Source of the DNA: Nymphaea colorata
Taxonomy: Eukaryota; Streptophyta; Magnoliopsida; Nymphaeales; Nymphaeaceae
DNA length: 64,000 nucleotides
NCBI RefSeq assembly: GCF_008831285.2
Contig: NC_045138.2
Span: 4,307,205-4,371,204, forward strand
Direction: 5' to 3'
Shown: positions 12,013-23,094 of the stretch, one piece after another
Position numbering within the stretch: position 1 is the stretch's first letter
How the letters are laid out: each line of letters opens with the position of its first letter
Notes under the pieces: model-generated
Told to the model about the DNA's origin: nothing
Databases searched by the model: none
What the model saw: only the letters and a program-made list of their open reading frames with translations
Program-made: the position numbers and the translations under genes

Positions 12013-12755
12013 GAGTTTTGAAGCCAAAACTCAAAATTTGAATTTTTTTAATTTCACAATATTTTCATCCGAATTTCAAAGAATTTTGAATCATTTTTAA
12101 TTTTGTTTTTTAAAAAAGGTTTTAGGTGTGGGTAGGGCTATTGCCCACCCAAAGAAACCAAAACCGCCCCCAAGGGGGCAGGCCCCTACTCGGGCATTGT
12201 CGCGCACCAGGCGCAACAACGGCCGGTGCCTCGGCAAAACGCGTGTGTGCGATGCTCGATCTCATGTCGCTTGACGCGCGATCACGCCATTGTGTGTCGC
12301 GTGATGGGCGATGGATTTTTTTTTTAAATTTAAATTTAAATAATTATCTAATAAAATAAAATTAAAATGTTGTTTATATAGGAAGCATAAAATATTTTTT
12401 TATTTAAGATGTGCAAAAAGGAAAATTTTTGTTAAAAATGCACGGCCGACTCCATTTCAAGTGACTCCGGACTCGCTCCAAATCCGATTTTGGTTTAGTC
12501 GGTTGTCGACTCGTTCGAGCATGCGACTTGGGTTTAAAAAACGTTTTTGGCGTGAGAAATGAGTTCTTAAAACAAAGGGATGGTCCGTGCACACACGATG
12601 CTCAAATCTTGTCGTTTCGAACTTGATTCGAATTTTGGATTTGAAATGTTTGATTTGGATCTGAACTTGAGTTTTAGATCTAATTTGGATCAAAAATTGG
12701 GTTTTGTATTTTGATAAAAGAGCGTATCATTTTGGAAAAATTTGAGGTGATTACA

Positions 12756-12972
12756 GCAGTCCATTGATAGAATTCTTCTAGGAGACAAGACTAACCAAGG
12801 GGATAGAGAAAATGAATGGATGAGGGTTGCACGGAAGAGAAGGAAAGAAATATATGACTTAATTAAGGAGATAGGTCGTGTCTTAGATGAAAAAGAAAAT
12901 GAAATACAACCAGGGGGAATCGAAGTGGTTATGGAAAGGGGGGAGGGAGATAAGTCGGTGATGTGCCGATGA
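12756..12972 (+). pseudogene. LINE ORF1 remnant, 3' part
   Basis: Directly after the nested insertion the frame that left at 8076 resumes and stays open for 70 codons (GDKTNQGDRENEWMRVARKR and onward) to TGA at 12970-12972. The sequence is basic and hydrophilic, as ORF1 C-termini are. Its stop overlaps the ORF2 ATG (12969-12971) in an ATGA arrangement. Confidence 0.7.
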
Positions 12973-15760
12973 AACTCGCTTGTTGGAACATGAGGGGGGC
13001 TGCACAGCCGGTGGCCCAAGAAGACCTTGTAAATCTTTGTAATTCTGAAATGCCAATGATCTGCTTCTCCTTGATGCACAGGTTAAGGAGATGGTAATCA
13101 AGAGTGTTGCCTGTCGTTTGGACATGGAAGGGGTGCAGAGAAATGAAGAGAGGGAAGAAGGGCGAGCACGTATTTTTTGCTTTTGGAACCAAGAGTAAAA
13201 CCCTGACTGTTGACATGGGAGGGCCATCATGTTATCAGTGAAGCTTGGGAGGCAGCGGTGCAGGGGTGTCCTACTCTGCGGGTCCTTCAAAAGCTTGAGG
13301 TGGTTAAGAACAGTCTTATACACTGGAACAAAACTTCTTTTAGGAGAATTGAGGAAAACATAAAATCCCTACAATGTCGGCTAAGGCAGACTCAAATGAA
13401 TAGTGAGGCAGGGGATGGGTGGGCATCTAGGGAAGATGAATCCATCAAGAGAAAGCTGGACCATGCATTATACTTTGAAGAGATTATGTGGAAGGAAAAG
13501 TTTAGAGTCAGGTGGTTATTAGATGGTGACAAAAAACAAGCATTTTTTCCAAACAATAGCCAACAATAGATCAATGAGAAATCACACTGCAAATCTTGAG
13601 GCGGCAGACAAACCTTCTCTATACCTGACAGTATGTTGGAAGTAGCTAGCAGCTATTTTGAATGGTTTGTTAATGATGATAGGACGAGTAGCGATATCCC
13701 TAATGATATTTGGGAGGGAGAATTCATCACGACAGAGGAGAACTCCCCCCTTTTGGGACCAGTCACCTATGTGGAGGTCAAGGAAGCAGTTATGTCTCTT
13801 GACAAGGAGAGCGCTTTGGGGCCTGATGGGTTTCCGAACTCCTTTTATCAAATCATGTGGGAGGAGATTGGACAAGATATCTAGAGAGTGGTGGACAATT
13901 TTTTGAGAATGGGAAAGATGGTGCGAATTTTAAACAAAACTTACTTGATCCTCATCCCCAAGAAAAGAGGAGCTCGCCGGATTGAGGACTTTATGCCCCT
14001 TGCCTTGTGCAATGGCTTTTACAAGGTGATTGTTAGAGTTATGGCTCAGCGCATGAGGAAGATCCTGCCTGGATTGCTATGACCAATGAGCTGGTCCATC
14101 TTTTTGATAACAGGAAAGAAGTAGTAGCTTGTCTCAAACTTGACATCTCAAAAGCATATGATAGAATATCTTGGAGATTCCTGCAAAACAACCTTCTTTA
14201 TGTTAGATTTCACCCATCATGGGTGAAAAAGGTTATGGCTTGTGTCTCCACGGTCTCCTATGAAGTGATGATTACGAGTAGTGTTAGGCAAGGCAATTCG
14301 ATGTCCTCCTACCTATTCATTCTAGTAATGGAAATAGTAGCTAGGTATCTTAAGGGAAAAATAATGAGGAGGGCCATTCGCCTCCCCTCCTTAGTTAGAG
14401 CCATACAAGATGTCCACTCCTTAGTTAGAAGAGAGAGTGAGCTTCATAATCAATAACTCCAAATCATCTCTGTTTACCTTTAATGTAGACGCTCCTCTAG
14501 AGCAAAGGTTGGCCAACATTGGTGGCTGGCAGGTGGTTAAGCTACCCTTGAAATATCTAGGTGTTCCTCTTTTTACGGAGAACTTAAATGTGGAGCATTA
14601 TTACGTAGGGTTGATTGTTAAATTTGAGAAGAAGATGGCACCTTGGAAATCCCAATTCCTATCTTATGGAGGTCGTGCTTGCCTTATCACTCATAACCTG
14701 AGCTCCACGGGTAATTTTTGGATGCAATCTTTCTCTCTCCCATTTGCTGTAGTAAAGAAGCTTGAGAGATGCATGGCTGATTGCCTTTGGGTTGATATTG
14801 AGGACAACTTGCATATTCACCAAATAGCCTGACGTTCATTGTGCAAGCCTAAAGTGGAAGGAGGGATTGGAATATGCCTTTTTGAGGATGTTAATGATTC
14901 CCTTCTGGCAAGCAGACTTTGCTCTTCCTTTAATAACAACTTCCTCTTTGCTCAATGGTGCATGGCAAGATATCTTAAATCTAAGAGTTTGTGGACAATG
15001 CAAAAACTATGGAGGGGCTCTGGGCTTGGAAAAGCTTAGGAAAAGACTGGGAAAAGATAGAAAACTGGGTGAGGTGGAATGTTGGTAATGGGAAATCAGT
15101 CTCTTTTTGGTAAGATTGATGGTATGATGAAATTCTGGTGAAATCAAAGAGTGGGGAGGACTATGGTGTCATAATTGATCACCTGAAGCTTTCAGTGGCT
15201 GAGGTAAATGAGATAGGTGAGGCTAGACTAGCTCTGCCAAACAAGGCATTAGCTGCGACTAGGTATATTCAACTAGCTAGTGTGGCTGACCAACTAGTTA
15301 GTAATGCCCAAGAACTCAAGGATCTAAGCTCTAGGTGGATCTAGGAAGCTACATGGCAGAAGGGTAGTCATGAAGGCTGGCGGAAGGGTATATGGAACAG
15401 ACACATCCCAGATAGAGCAAGTTGGGCTACTTACATTGCCAGCCTCTCAAGCTTAAACTTGGAAGCCAATGTGCTTCAAATTGTCGCCTGCAAGAAGGGC
15501 GTAAAACTATGGTGATGGGCATGTGGAGATTGGGAGGCATGGAATCTAATGAGGTTCTTCTTATTGAAGCTCGCTCTAGGGATGATGAGGCTGAATTGCA
15601 CATGTTGATTGGCTGGCTGCAATCTATGGAAAGAGTTCACGGTAATGTTGAGACCATAGCGAACAATGAATACTGAAAGCGTAAACTCAGAGCTATACTG
15701 GAAGGCTGAAGGTCGATTAAACATAAATGTCAACATATTAGGGCACTCAGCCAACGTTCA
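12969..15760 (+). pseudogene. LINE ORF2 remnant (endonuclease start, reverse transcriptase, C-terminal region)
   Basis: From ATG 12969 the sequence reads MKLACWNMRGA, the start of an APE-type endonuclease, then breaks. A large part of the endonuclease is missing before about 13200. RT landmarks follow in order: KFRVRWLLDGDKKQAFF, ALGPDGFPNSFYQIMW (13810-13860), LILIPKKRGARRIEDFMPLA, CLKLDISKAYDRISW (14130-14175), VRQGNSMSSYLFILVMEI. The expected F/Y-x-D-D block is absent: the text jumps from the region after RQGN to SKSSLFTFN. Then come KLPLKYLGVPLF and a tail with NGKSVSFW. Several frameshifts and stops mean no activity. Confidence 0.88.
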
Positions 15761-16060
15761 AGGGTACTTTGCCAACTGCCTACAATAGAGGCTGGCAAGC
15801 AGATGCTATGGGGAGAGAGATGGGAGGGATGATGGTGGCTAATGCTATTTAAGCTCTACACCTACTGTTGCGCTTAATGTCTTTTGCTTTTCAATAGGAG
15901 CAGCTACTCAGGTGGTAGCTTGGCCTTTTGGTTTTGGTTTTGGGGCAGATGGGTTATACGTGCCTGAGTTTTTTTATCTCCTTTTGTGGCTGATGCTCGG
16001 CATTTTGTAATTTTTTTTTTTCTTCCTGTACACATTTTAATTTTTCTACAATAAAAGAAA

Positions 16061-16521
16061 GGGAGCCTATCTACCAGCAGCCATTTTATTGGCAACATTT
16101 CATAATTTACAATTAACCCCACATTTCGGAATTTATAATTAATTTGACTGCTTGGAGTAATTTATGTTCAAACGCTCCCTTAAAAAAAACTGAATGTGAA
16201 TTTAACTAGCATACAAACTCACATTTATATGTTATCAAGTTGGATCCTTATCATATCTCAGTCTGATATAGATCTTGGATTCAGATTTAGTTACGAAACT
16301 TCATTACCAACCCTAAATTCGATTAGTAGTTGGATCCACAATTTCTTACCAGATTTGACGAAACTCATTCCGAATCGGATACGTCCCCACTCCCTAACCA
16401 CCACCTTTTAAGCTAACCATGGTTGTACTGGGGTTAATGATGAACCTCAAGTCTCTTTTTCTCACTCTCCAATCTTTTCTGTTCTACCATTCTTCTCTGA
16501 GCACACAGAGCCAAACATAAT
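16061..16521. other. No gene recognised
   Basis: AT-rich spacer between the LINE tail and a CACTA-type MITE. GGATCC/GATATAGATCTTGGATTC motifs suggest an eroded member of the GGATCC-rich repeats seen elsewhere in the window. Confidence 0.35.
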
Positions 16522-16524
16522 CAA

Positions 16525-16680
16525 CACTACAAAACGATGGAGAGATAGACATCGGTGACTACTTTTATTGACAGTTTCTTCACCAATGATCGACACATAC
16601 GCCCGGAAAACCTTTACACATGCGTGGTGATGTTTCACCGACATTTTATGACAGTCGATGATTCTTCTGTTTTTGTAGTG
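16525..16680. mobile_element. CACTA-type MITE, 156 bp
   Basis: The left end is CACTACAAAAC and the right end is TTTTTGTAGTG. The exact 3-bp sequence CAA lies on both sides (16522-16524 and 16681-16683). CACTA termini with 3-bp duplications define the CMC superfamily. The interior is partly palindromic and has no coding capacity. Being so short it must be non-autonomous. Confidence 0.88.
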
Positions 16681-17561
16681 CAAACAGAAGTAATCAAACA
16701 AGGTCTTCAAACTAATGCTTGTGAATGGCAAAGACCAGCACAAAGAATCTCACACCTGTTTGATGCATGACTAACACATATATATCCACATCGACTTCTT
16801 GTCACAGAGAGAGAGCATGCTCCAAGGGAGACATGGGTGGATGGCACTCTGCAGGAGATCGATCTTTCCATGATGCTTACTTTCCTATCTTAAGTTCTGT
16901 AGCTTCTTCCTAACTCTCCTCTTCGTTTCTTCATATCATGTCAATGGGAACTTCTGTAAATTTATGTTAAGTGCCATATTTCCATTTCATACTAACCTAT
17001 ATTCCTAAGATCTTGGCGTGGTTATATATTATAAAATCCTTCTAAAAGTAAATATAGAACCAACCAAATGCCCTAATAATACACAAAGTAAGGAATGATT
17101 GTTCTCCAAATAAAATAGTTTTCTTTGTAGAACTTTAACTTTCCCAACCACAACCAATTGGTTTTGGAAATTTAACCAGCACATATAATGCTTGGATGAA
17201 TTCTGAATCCTAAAACAATTTCTTTTGGAACCATCATGTTCTGATCGTAAATTAATACTATTGAATAATTTTTTTAGGCATGGGTTTTCACGTTGTTTCA
17301 AGTTTTTGAAATTTATTCATACAAATATTTTTTTTTTCAAAATAATTATTAAAGAAAATTAAGTAAGGCCAAGGAAAAAAGGCTCAAAAGTTCATTTTTC
17401 GAACATTTTATATTATTTGATGGAATATGGTCCTAATACGTCTAAAATAGTGTTGTATAAAAATCAGCTCTTGAATCGAATCGACAGGGAAGCAAATTTG
17501 GTGAATTGGCCCAGTTCACTTGCTCAGCTGTAAATTAACCAAAAAATTATCGTTTTTAAAA

Positions 17562-18042
17562 AACATAAATAAGTACATAAAATTAATTGAAAAATACAGA
17601 AATTTTTATTATTTGTAAAATAATAAAGGTAGACACGTGGCACTATGAATCAACTACTGAATCGAATCAGTTTGACAATGATTCGATTCCTAACAGGCCA
17701 ATTTTATGGTGAGTTCCACAAGAAAGCACCAGACAGGGCGAGAGAAGAAGGGAAGGCGGGCTGGAATAAAAACTAAGACCGAAGGGCTCTGAACCAACCA
17801 ACCCCTCGAAGAACTAAAGATGGTAGGATTAAGCATTTCAGGATGATTTTTACGTACTTAGGGGACTCCAAACGAAATTACAAATTAGAAAAAGAACCAT
17901 AAATAAGTACATAAAATTAATTGCAAAATATAAAAAATTTTATTACTTATAAAAATAATAAAGGAAGACACTTGGCACTCTCAAACAACTACTGGATCGA
18001 ATCAGTTTAACAATGATTTGATTCCTAACAGGCCAGTTTATG
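17562..18042. repeat. Direct repeat pair, about 145 bp, 335 bp apart
   Basis: CATAAATAAGTACATAAAAT through AATCGAATCAGTTTGACAAT and TTCCTAACAGGCCA at 17562-17705 recurs with few changes at 17895-18042. The sequence between holds no gene. It is a local duplication of non-coding DNA. Confidence 0.75.
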
Positions 18043-18044
18043 CT

Positions 18045-19190
18045 GATTCTAATTACAACAATGGTCCAAATCAAGGGAGAACAAGATTGACCACAGCAAC
18101 ACATTCGACTGAAATAATACGATAACAAATCAGGTTACCTTTGAAAATGAAAACAAGATCCTTAAGTCACTAATAAAATATCTAGAATTCAAATATTTTG
18201 ATATTTATCACACATTATCAAACAAAATCATGACAAGTCACATAAATTATGAAAAATAGTTTTTTTTTTTTTTAAAGCGGGGGGTTGGTGGATTTCCAAG
18301 AAAGACACCTAGAGAATTGGAAAAAAAAAAAAACTAGAATGTTTATGTTGTGAAAAAACCCACATATGTTTCTCGATAAATCGAAAAATTCATATATGTA
18401 AGATAGTTTGCAAAGTTTAATTGTTAAATTCGTAATAACATACCATTTTACTTTAGAAAAATGATACTGAAATTAAAGTATGCCTAACTCTCACTACAAC
18501 AAAAAGGTAGCACACCTACGGGAGGTCATCTTTGAATTGGTTATTTTATAAATTAATTGGAAAACGGATTTAATTGGGTAGAATTAGTCACGTACTAATA
18601 TTATTGGATATAGTTAATGAAGCTAATGCAAACTAATGAGCTTATAGCTTTTGACTTGGTAACGATTTTGGTCTTTTTATCACGCTAACACAAGCAAAAG
18701 TTAGTAATAGCCTTTGTAGCAATTTATAAAAGTTACGTCCCTTTCATTAATTATTTTCATTTCTTTAGGTGTGTTTTTATCAATATTTTCCTTTTTCTTC
18801 TATCATCCCAAAGCTATATATGGGCTATTGACAAAAAACTGAATATCCTACTTTTATTTGCACAAATTAGTTTTTGAGGTTACCTTTTTTGTTAATAAAA
18901 ATTTTATTTCTTCTAATGAAATGGCATAAGCATCCCAAAAAGAAATAAAAATGAAAAGCAAACAGCTGGTTAACTGAAAGGCGACATATATATGAATTTG
19001 TAAAATGACCATGAACCTGCTGACCATGGTTATTTTTTAAAATGATTGTTTTTAATCTAAATATCGGGACGGTCTTGCCAATCTCAACAAACGGATGATG
19101 ATTTTGCGGAAACTAAAAAAAAAAGTAAGTTCAGTTGAAAACCTTGGGAAGTTTATTTTTATACAATTAAATCATAGGTATAGACACCAC
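18045..19190. other. No gene recognised
   Basis: CACTACAACAAAAAGG at about 18494 resembles one end of a CACTA element, but no matching right end was found. The remainder is AT-rich with no conserved frame. Confidence 0.35.
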
Positions 19191-19194
19191 AGAT

Positions 19195-19302
19195 GGTGTT
19201 TGATAATAGGAATTCTATGTTCTTTGGAACACAATGTTCTGGTGAACGTATTCATCGAATACTAACTTCTAAAGAACCCAGCGTTCCAGTTACCAAACAC
19301 CC
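19195..19302. mobile_element. Short palindromic MITE, about 108 bp
   Basis: The left arm GGTGTTTGATAATAGGAAT pairs with the complement of the right arm, GGTGTTTGGTAACTGGAAC, and the pairing continues inward through TTCTTTGGA/TTCTTTAGA. The whole element can fold as one imperfect hairpin. A target duplication could not be fixed. Confidence 0.65.
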
Positions 19303-19329
19303 TCATGGCGGTGACATTGCCAGAAATTT

Positions 19330-19490
19330 CTAGCTGTGGGGCACTTTAAGTTTAAATTTCAAACTTGAAGGGGCACTCATATATAAAAAACTAAAACTCA
19401 ATGATGTTTGAATATGTAAATAAAGTAAAATCTGTGGGCTAGTGCGGCAATTGCCCACACCAATTATAATGTAGCTCCACCACTGCCTCA
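19330..19490 (-). mobile_element. Degenerate member of the CAGTGGCGGAGCTAC MITE family
   Basis: The right end GTAGCTCCACCACTG and the adjoining CAATTGCCCACACC match, in reverse, the left end of the better-preserved copy at 39229-39407. The left end is worn and no duplication is visible. Confidence 0.5.
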
Positions 19491-19494
19491 GGAT

Positions 19495-20394
19495 AGTTGT
19501 ACAGTAGCACAAGGAATGGGCCTTATGTATGTTTTTTCTTCTGTCCTTACAATATCGTTATAGATTTATTGGAAAGGTTTTTATTTCCTATGTATTTCAT
19601 GAGAAAATATAGCTTTCATCTTTCTGGTGGAAGCAAAAGGCTAATATATTCCTCGCCATGCAGCAACCCATCTTGTAGTATCCACAAACTTTTTATATGG
19701 AAATGTTAAAATAAAGGCCCTAGCTAGCAAGAAATAAGACTTTAACATAGAGGGCATATATAGAAGCTTTGTTCCACATATATCTCCATCTTTCGATGTC
19801 TCTGTCCCTGGCATTGATATTTGGCCAGAAGCTTCCAACTTACCTTTCTACAGCTCTCTTCTCTCTTCCCTTATCGATGGTGCAAAGTAGATCTCACAAG
19901 GATCCACAAAATAAAGGCTGGGCCTTTTAGAACCTTGTTTGAACCACGCAATTGATGAATAGATTGGAACACTGTACCCGCTCTTTAGTGATGTTAAGTT
20001 GGGTCGTGAAGCGCTTTTAGTTCATGAAAACGTATAAAAACAATGGTATGAATGAATTTTTTCCTTTTTCATATCCTCATAAAATTTTTGAACGCGGTTA
20101 CCATGTCCCCACAAACTTCAACATAAGATCATCAATCTCTCCCCACTTAGATCTTCGATCTGACATTTTCTCCACGCACAAAAGTAAAATAAGGATCTTC
20201 AGTATGGATTTTAGTTATCCTTAGTTTGACAAACTATAGACTTTATCATGAAACTTGGCCGCCACATCAGTGAAAGCATATCGTGTCAGGTCCACATCAG
20301 ATCCATGGATTTCAAATCCAGAGTAATCAAGTGCCCCCTAAAGGTATATACTGTATAAACTTGACCTCATAATTATATTAAACTTAAGATTGGA

Positions 20395-20425
<31 letters not shown>

Positions 20426-21555
20426 TTGACTAAGTGCAGACAGTGGAGCTCACCAAGCACTTCTCAGTGTGATCATTTTATTTTCTCTCAAAAGTCTTAT
20501 TGTATATATGTCATCCACATCATTGCGTAGGTCTTTTCAACTCCCAAATATATATTTGGATAACCCAATTAATATACTTTCAGACCCTGCAAATCCAATG
20601 ACTCATAATTTTTTTAAAACATTAGCATACAAAAGAGTGTCATTTTCTGAAAAAGGTTGTAAAATATTTCTTCATGCCCCTTAATGGACCTGTAGTATAA
20701 CCATCAATTATACAGTCACATGCACTGTTATTATTTGTAGTCTAAATGAGTAGCACCCACGGTAAGGAAACCGACGACCATGAACTCACCAGCCTGCCAA
20801 CTCAACTAGTTATGCTACACCCTTGAATACAGCTACACCCACGTATAAGAAACTGTTCGAGATGAAGTCATTATCAACTTTCATGTAAAATAACTGTTAA
20901 TTATTTTTAGTACATCTTGCATATATGAGTATTTTATTGGGCGTTTTATTAATTATGGGTACAAATTATCTATGCAACTGGTGAAGCAACAGTATGTTGC
21001 ACCAATTAATAGCGACCATAGATCACTTCAAGCCCTCTTAATTAAGTATAAATTGACATTTCCGCATGAATGAGTTGGAACTCAAATGTTGCCAAGATTT
21101 CTAACATTTGTTTAGAAAAGCCACTGCACATTCATGAGTTGGAAGTTCAATTATCAATAACTTTGGTGCTTTTGACATAATTCAAGGCAATTTCCTGAAT
21201 CAGCGATCGATTTATATAGCTTGTTAATCATTAAGTGGAGACCTTATCCCCCAATCGACAACTTAAGGTCAGCTGCGAATTACAAAATATTTTAGTGGCA
21301 GTAACTTTTTTGTAATAGGAGAAACCTGTTCATATTCAATAACTAATTCATTTTCCCATATTTTGCTTACACGAAGATTTTCTCTTGCTCGCAAGCAATA
21401 TCACTAGTCGTTTATCTTTAATGAGATGCTCAATCAGTAAAACGTGTTGCGTCATAGAAGTCAATTTAGCGCTACTGTTCTCTTATGAACAGGCTTCTCT
21501 TTCATTCTTAGTCTAGCAGACAAACATACCAATGCTAATGAAACAGAAGCATATA
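19495..21555. other. No gene recognised; includes a TA/CA microsatellite at 20393-20424
   Basis: AT-rich sequence with short scattered open frames lacking motifs or conserved composition. Confidence 0.4.
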
Positions 21556-21559
21556 TCGG

Positions 21560-21945
21560 TGTCTAATTATGAAACAAGTTTCCTTTCACAAAATATATTA
21601 TACAATGTCTAAGGATATCACAACATCAATATCAAGTGAAACAAGTTTTTCTTTCATAAAAAATGAATTAAGGATATCCCAACATCGTACAAATAATACA
21701 CAATGTCTAATCATATCCCAACATCATAAATCAATAATGAAACAAGTTTTTTTCCACAAATATATAATATACAATCTCTATGGATATCTCGACATCGTAT
21801 ATCAATACCTTCACAAAAATATAATATACAGTGCATAGGCATATCCCAGAATCATATACTAATATCTAATGAAACTCGGGCAATCTCTAAGTATATCCCA
21901 ACATCCTATATCAATATCTAATCAAGCAAGTTTCTTTTGTAAGAT
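21560..21945. repeat. Degenerate minisatellite, about five units
   Basis: The block ATATCCCAACATC, followed by ATATCAATATCTAATGAAAC, AAGTTT(C/T)CTTTCACA and ATATACAATGTCTAAGG, recurs about five times with unit lengths of about 70-95 bases and many small indels. Open frames here merely follow the repeat. Confidence 0.75.
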
Positions 21946-22408
21946 CAGGCACAGTAACATATGAGGTGGTTAGCAGTTCAAACTTAGTAATACATTCGTT
22001 TTCTAATGAATATAAGTTTGTAGTAAGACTTTTAATTAAAGTCACAATGGAAAAGGTACCAAGATAAACTACTTGATTAAAAGAAGATGTACTGTAAATA
22101 TTCTCCTCCCTCTCCTCTCTCTCTTCAACAGCATATATTCATCATCGATGATCTCAACTCATGATGATCTCGAGAAAGCTAAATTTCACAAACACAAGAA
22201 TATCAAGACAACGAAGTTGAGTAAATTAATTATATAACAATTTTAATGGTCAAATATGGAAGACAAGTAATTAGGCAAACCAGTGAAAGGAACGGAACAA
22301 TGGAGGAGGAAGAATCGAAAAAAAGAGGAGCAGAGGAAAGAAACAAATAAGGAAACACGAATCGATTCCTCAAATCTTCCCTTCGAGAACAGCGGTGGAT
22401 TCACAAGC

Positions 22409-22927
22409 TCAGTTGGCGCCGAGATTGATTCGGACGCCCTTGGCACCGGCGGCGCTCCGCCGGCACTCCTCGATGAGCGCAGACTTGGCGGAGACAAGGC
22501 CGGAGGGAACGAGCGACCGATCGAAGGCGACGCAGTCGGTCCAGTCCTTGAGGAACTCCTCCTTCCCCCACACGTCCGGTATCCAGACGTTCCCCGCCAC
22601 CTGACTCCGGTGTCTCTGCAGCCTCTCCCTCCCGCAGTTCCCGCTATCGGTCAGCTTCTCGGGAGGCGGCGGCGGCTGAGGAGATGAAGCCTCTTGAGAA
22701 GTGCTCATGGCCCTCTTGACCGCCTTCGCGTCCTCTTCCTCCTCCTCCTCACATCTGTCCTCATGGCTAGGCCGTTTTTCGCCGGGAAAGGCCGATGGTG
22801 GCGGCGACGCTGGCGGTGGTGGTAGTGGCGATAGTGGTGGCGATGAGAGAGCAGATACCATATCCGGATTGTGGGAGGCGATGCTGCCGATCGTCGTCGT
22901 CCTTCTGGCGAGTTTCCGTCGAGCCAT
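22409..22927 (-). CDS. BIC-like protein (blue-light inhibitor of cryptochromes), single exon, 172 aa
   Basis: BIC1 and BIC2 of Arabidopsis bind photoactivated cryptochromes in the nucleus, block their dimerisation and so damp blue-light signalling. The C-terminal half carries the signature of that family: [20 protein letters not shown] at residues 99-118, [13 protein letters not shown] at 120-132, and [20 protein letters not shown] at 135-154, corresponding to the cryptochrome-interacting region. The N-terminal half is low complexity, with a basic start (MARRKLARR), Pro/Ser-rich tracts (29-47, 82-89) and an acidic run (60-65). I chose ATG 22927 (context CTCCATGGC, G at +4). The frame is open ten codons further upstream, but without an ATG. 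It is intact and ends in TGA. At 172 residues it is longer than Arabidopsis BIC1/BIC2 (about 140 and 120), the excess lying in the variable N-terminus. The coding region is clearly GC-richer than its surroundings. BIC1 versus BIC2 assignment is not possible from sequence alone. Confidence 0.9.
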   Translation of the reverse strand: MARRKLARRTTTIGSIASHNPDMVSALSSPPLSPLPPPPASPPPSAFPGEKRPSHEDRCEEEEEEDAKAVKRAMSTSQEASSPQPPPPPEKLTDSGNCGRERLQRHRSQVAGNVWIPDVWGKEEFLKDWTDCVAFDRSLVPSGLVSAKSALIEECRRSAAGAKGVRINLGAN

Positions 22928-23094
22928 GGAGAAGGGAGGAGGAGGATAGTTTAACAAGCGAGGTGGTGAAGATTGGGGATACCGAGGGAGAGGCGGCAGA
23001 GAGGAGGGAGGTTTGGGGAGTGTGTGGTAGAAATAGGAGAGTTGCAGCGGTGCAATGTCATGCCCATAGGAGTGTATGTGTGGGGCTGATGAGA

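Larger units (their letters stand above)
8082..12755 (+). mobile_element. Nested 4.7-kb TG...CA insertion, probably a solo giant LTR
   Basis: The element starts TGTTCGCATCCCCAAATTTT and ends AAAATTTGAGGTGATTACA, so its tips are short inverted repeats of TG...CA type. GCAAT (8077-8081) and GCAGT (12756-12760) flank it as a 5-bp target duplication with one mismatch. Joining the flanks restores the LINE ORF1 frame, which fixes both edges. I see no internal second copy of either end, no primer-binding site and no protease, RT or integrase, so a single long LTR is the simplest reading. TATTTATAGA at 12003 is a fitting TATA box, leaving a very long U3. LTRs of 4-6 kb are known for Ogre/Tat elements, but the family is not proven here. 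Confidence 0.75.
7190..16055 (+). mobile_element. Decayed L1-type LINE, split by a nested insertion
   Basis: The plus strand carries, in order, an ORF1 with a DUF4283-like domain and zinc knuckle, an ORF2 endonuclease start, reverse transcriptase blocks, a C-terminal reverse-transcriptase-associated region, and an AT-rich tail with T-tracts and ACAATAAAAG at about 16048. Frames are broken by many stops and shifts, and parts of the endonuclease and the catalytic core are missing. A 4,674-bp insertion (8082-12755) divides ORF1, so the LINE itself accounts for about 4.2 kb. The 5' and 3' edges are approximate, and no target duplication was identified for the LINE. Confidence 0.85.

Noticed and set aside
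12690-13323. Minus-strand open frames of 95-146 codons
   Set aside because: They are shadows of the LINE ORF1/ORF2 coding sequence on the plus strand.
18494-18520. Left end of a CACTA element (CACTACAACAAAAAGG)
   Set aside because: No matching inverted end or 3-bp duplication was found within several kilobases.
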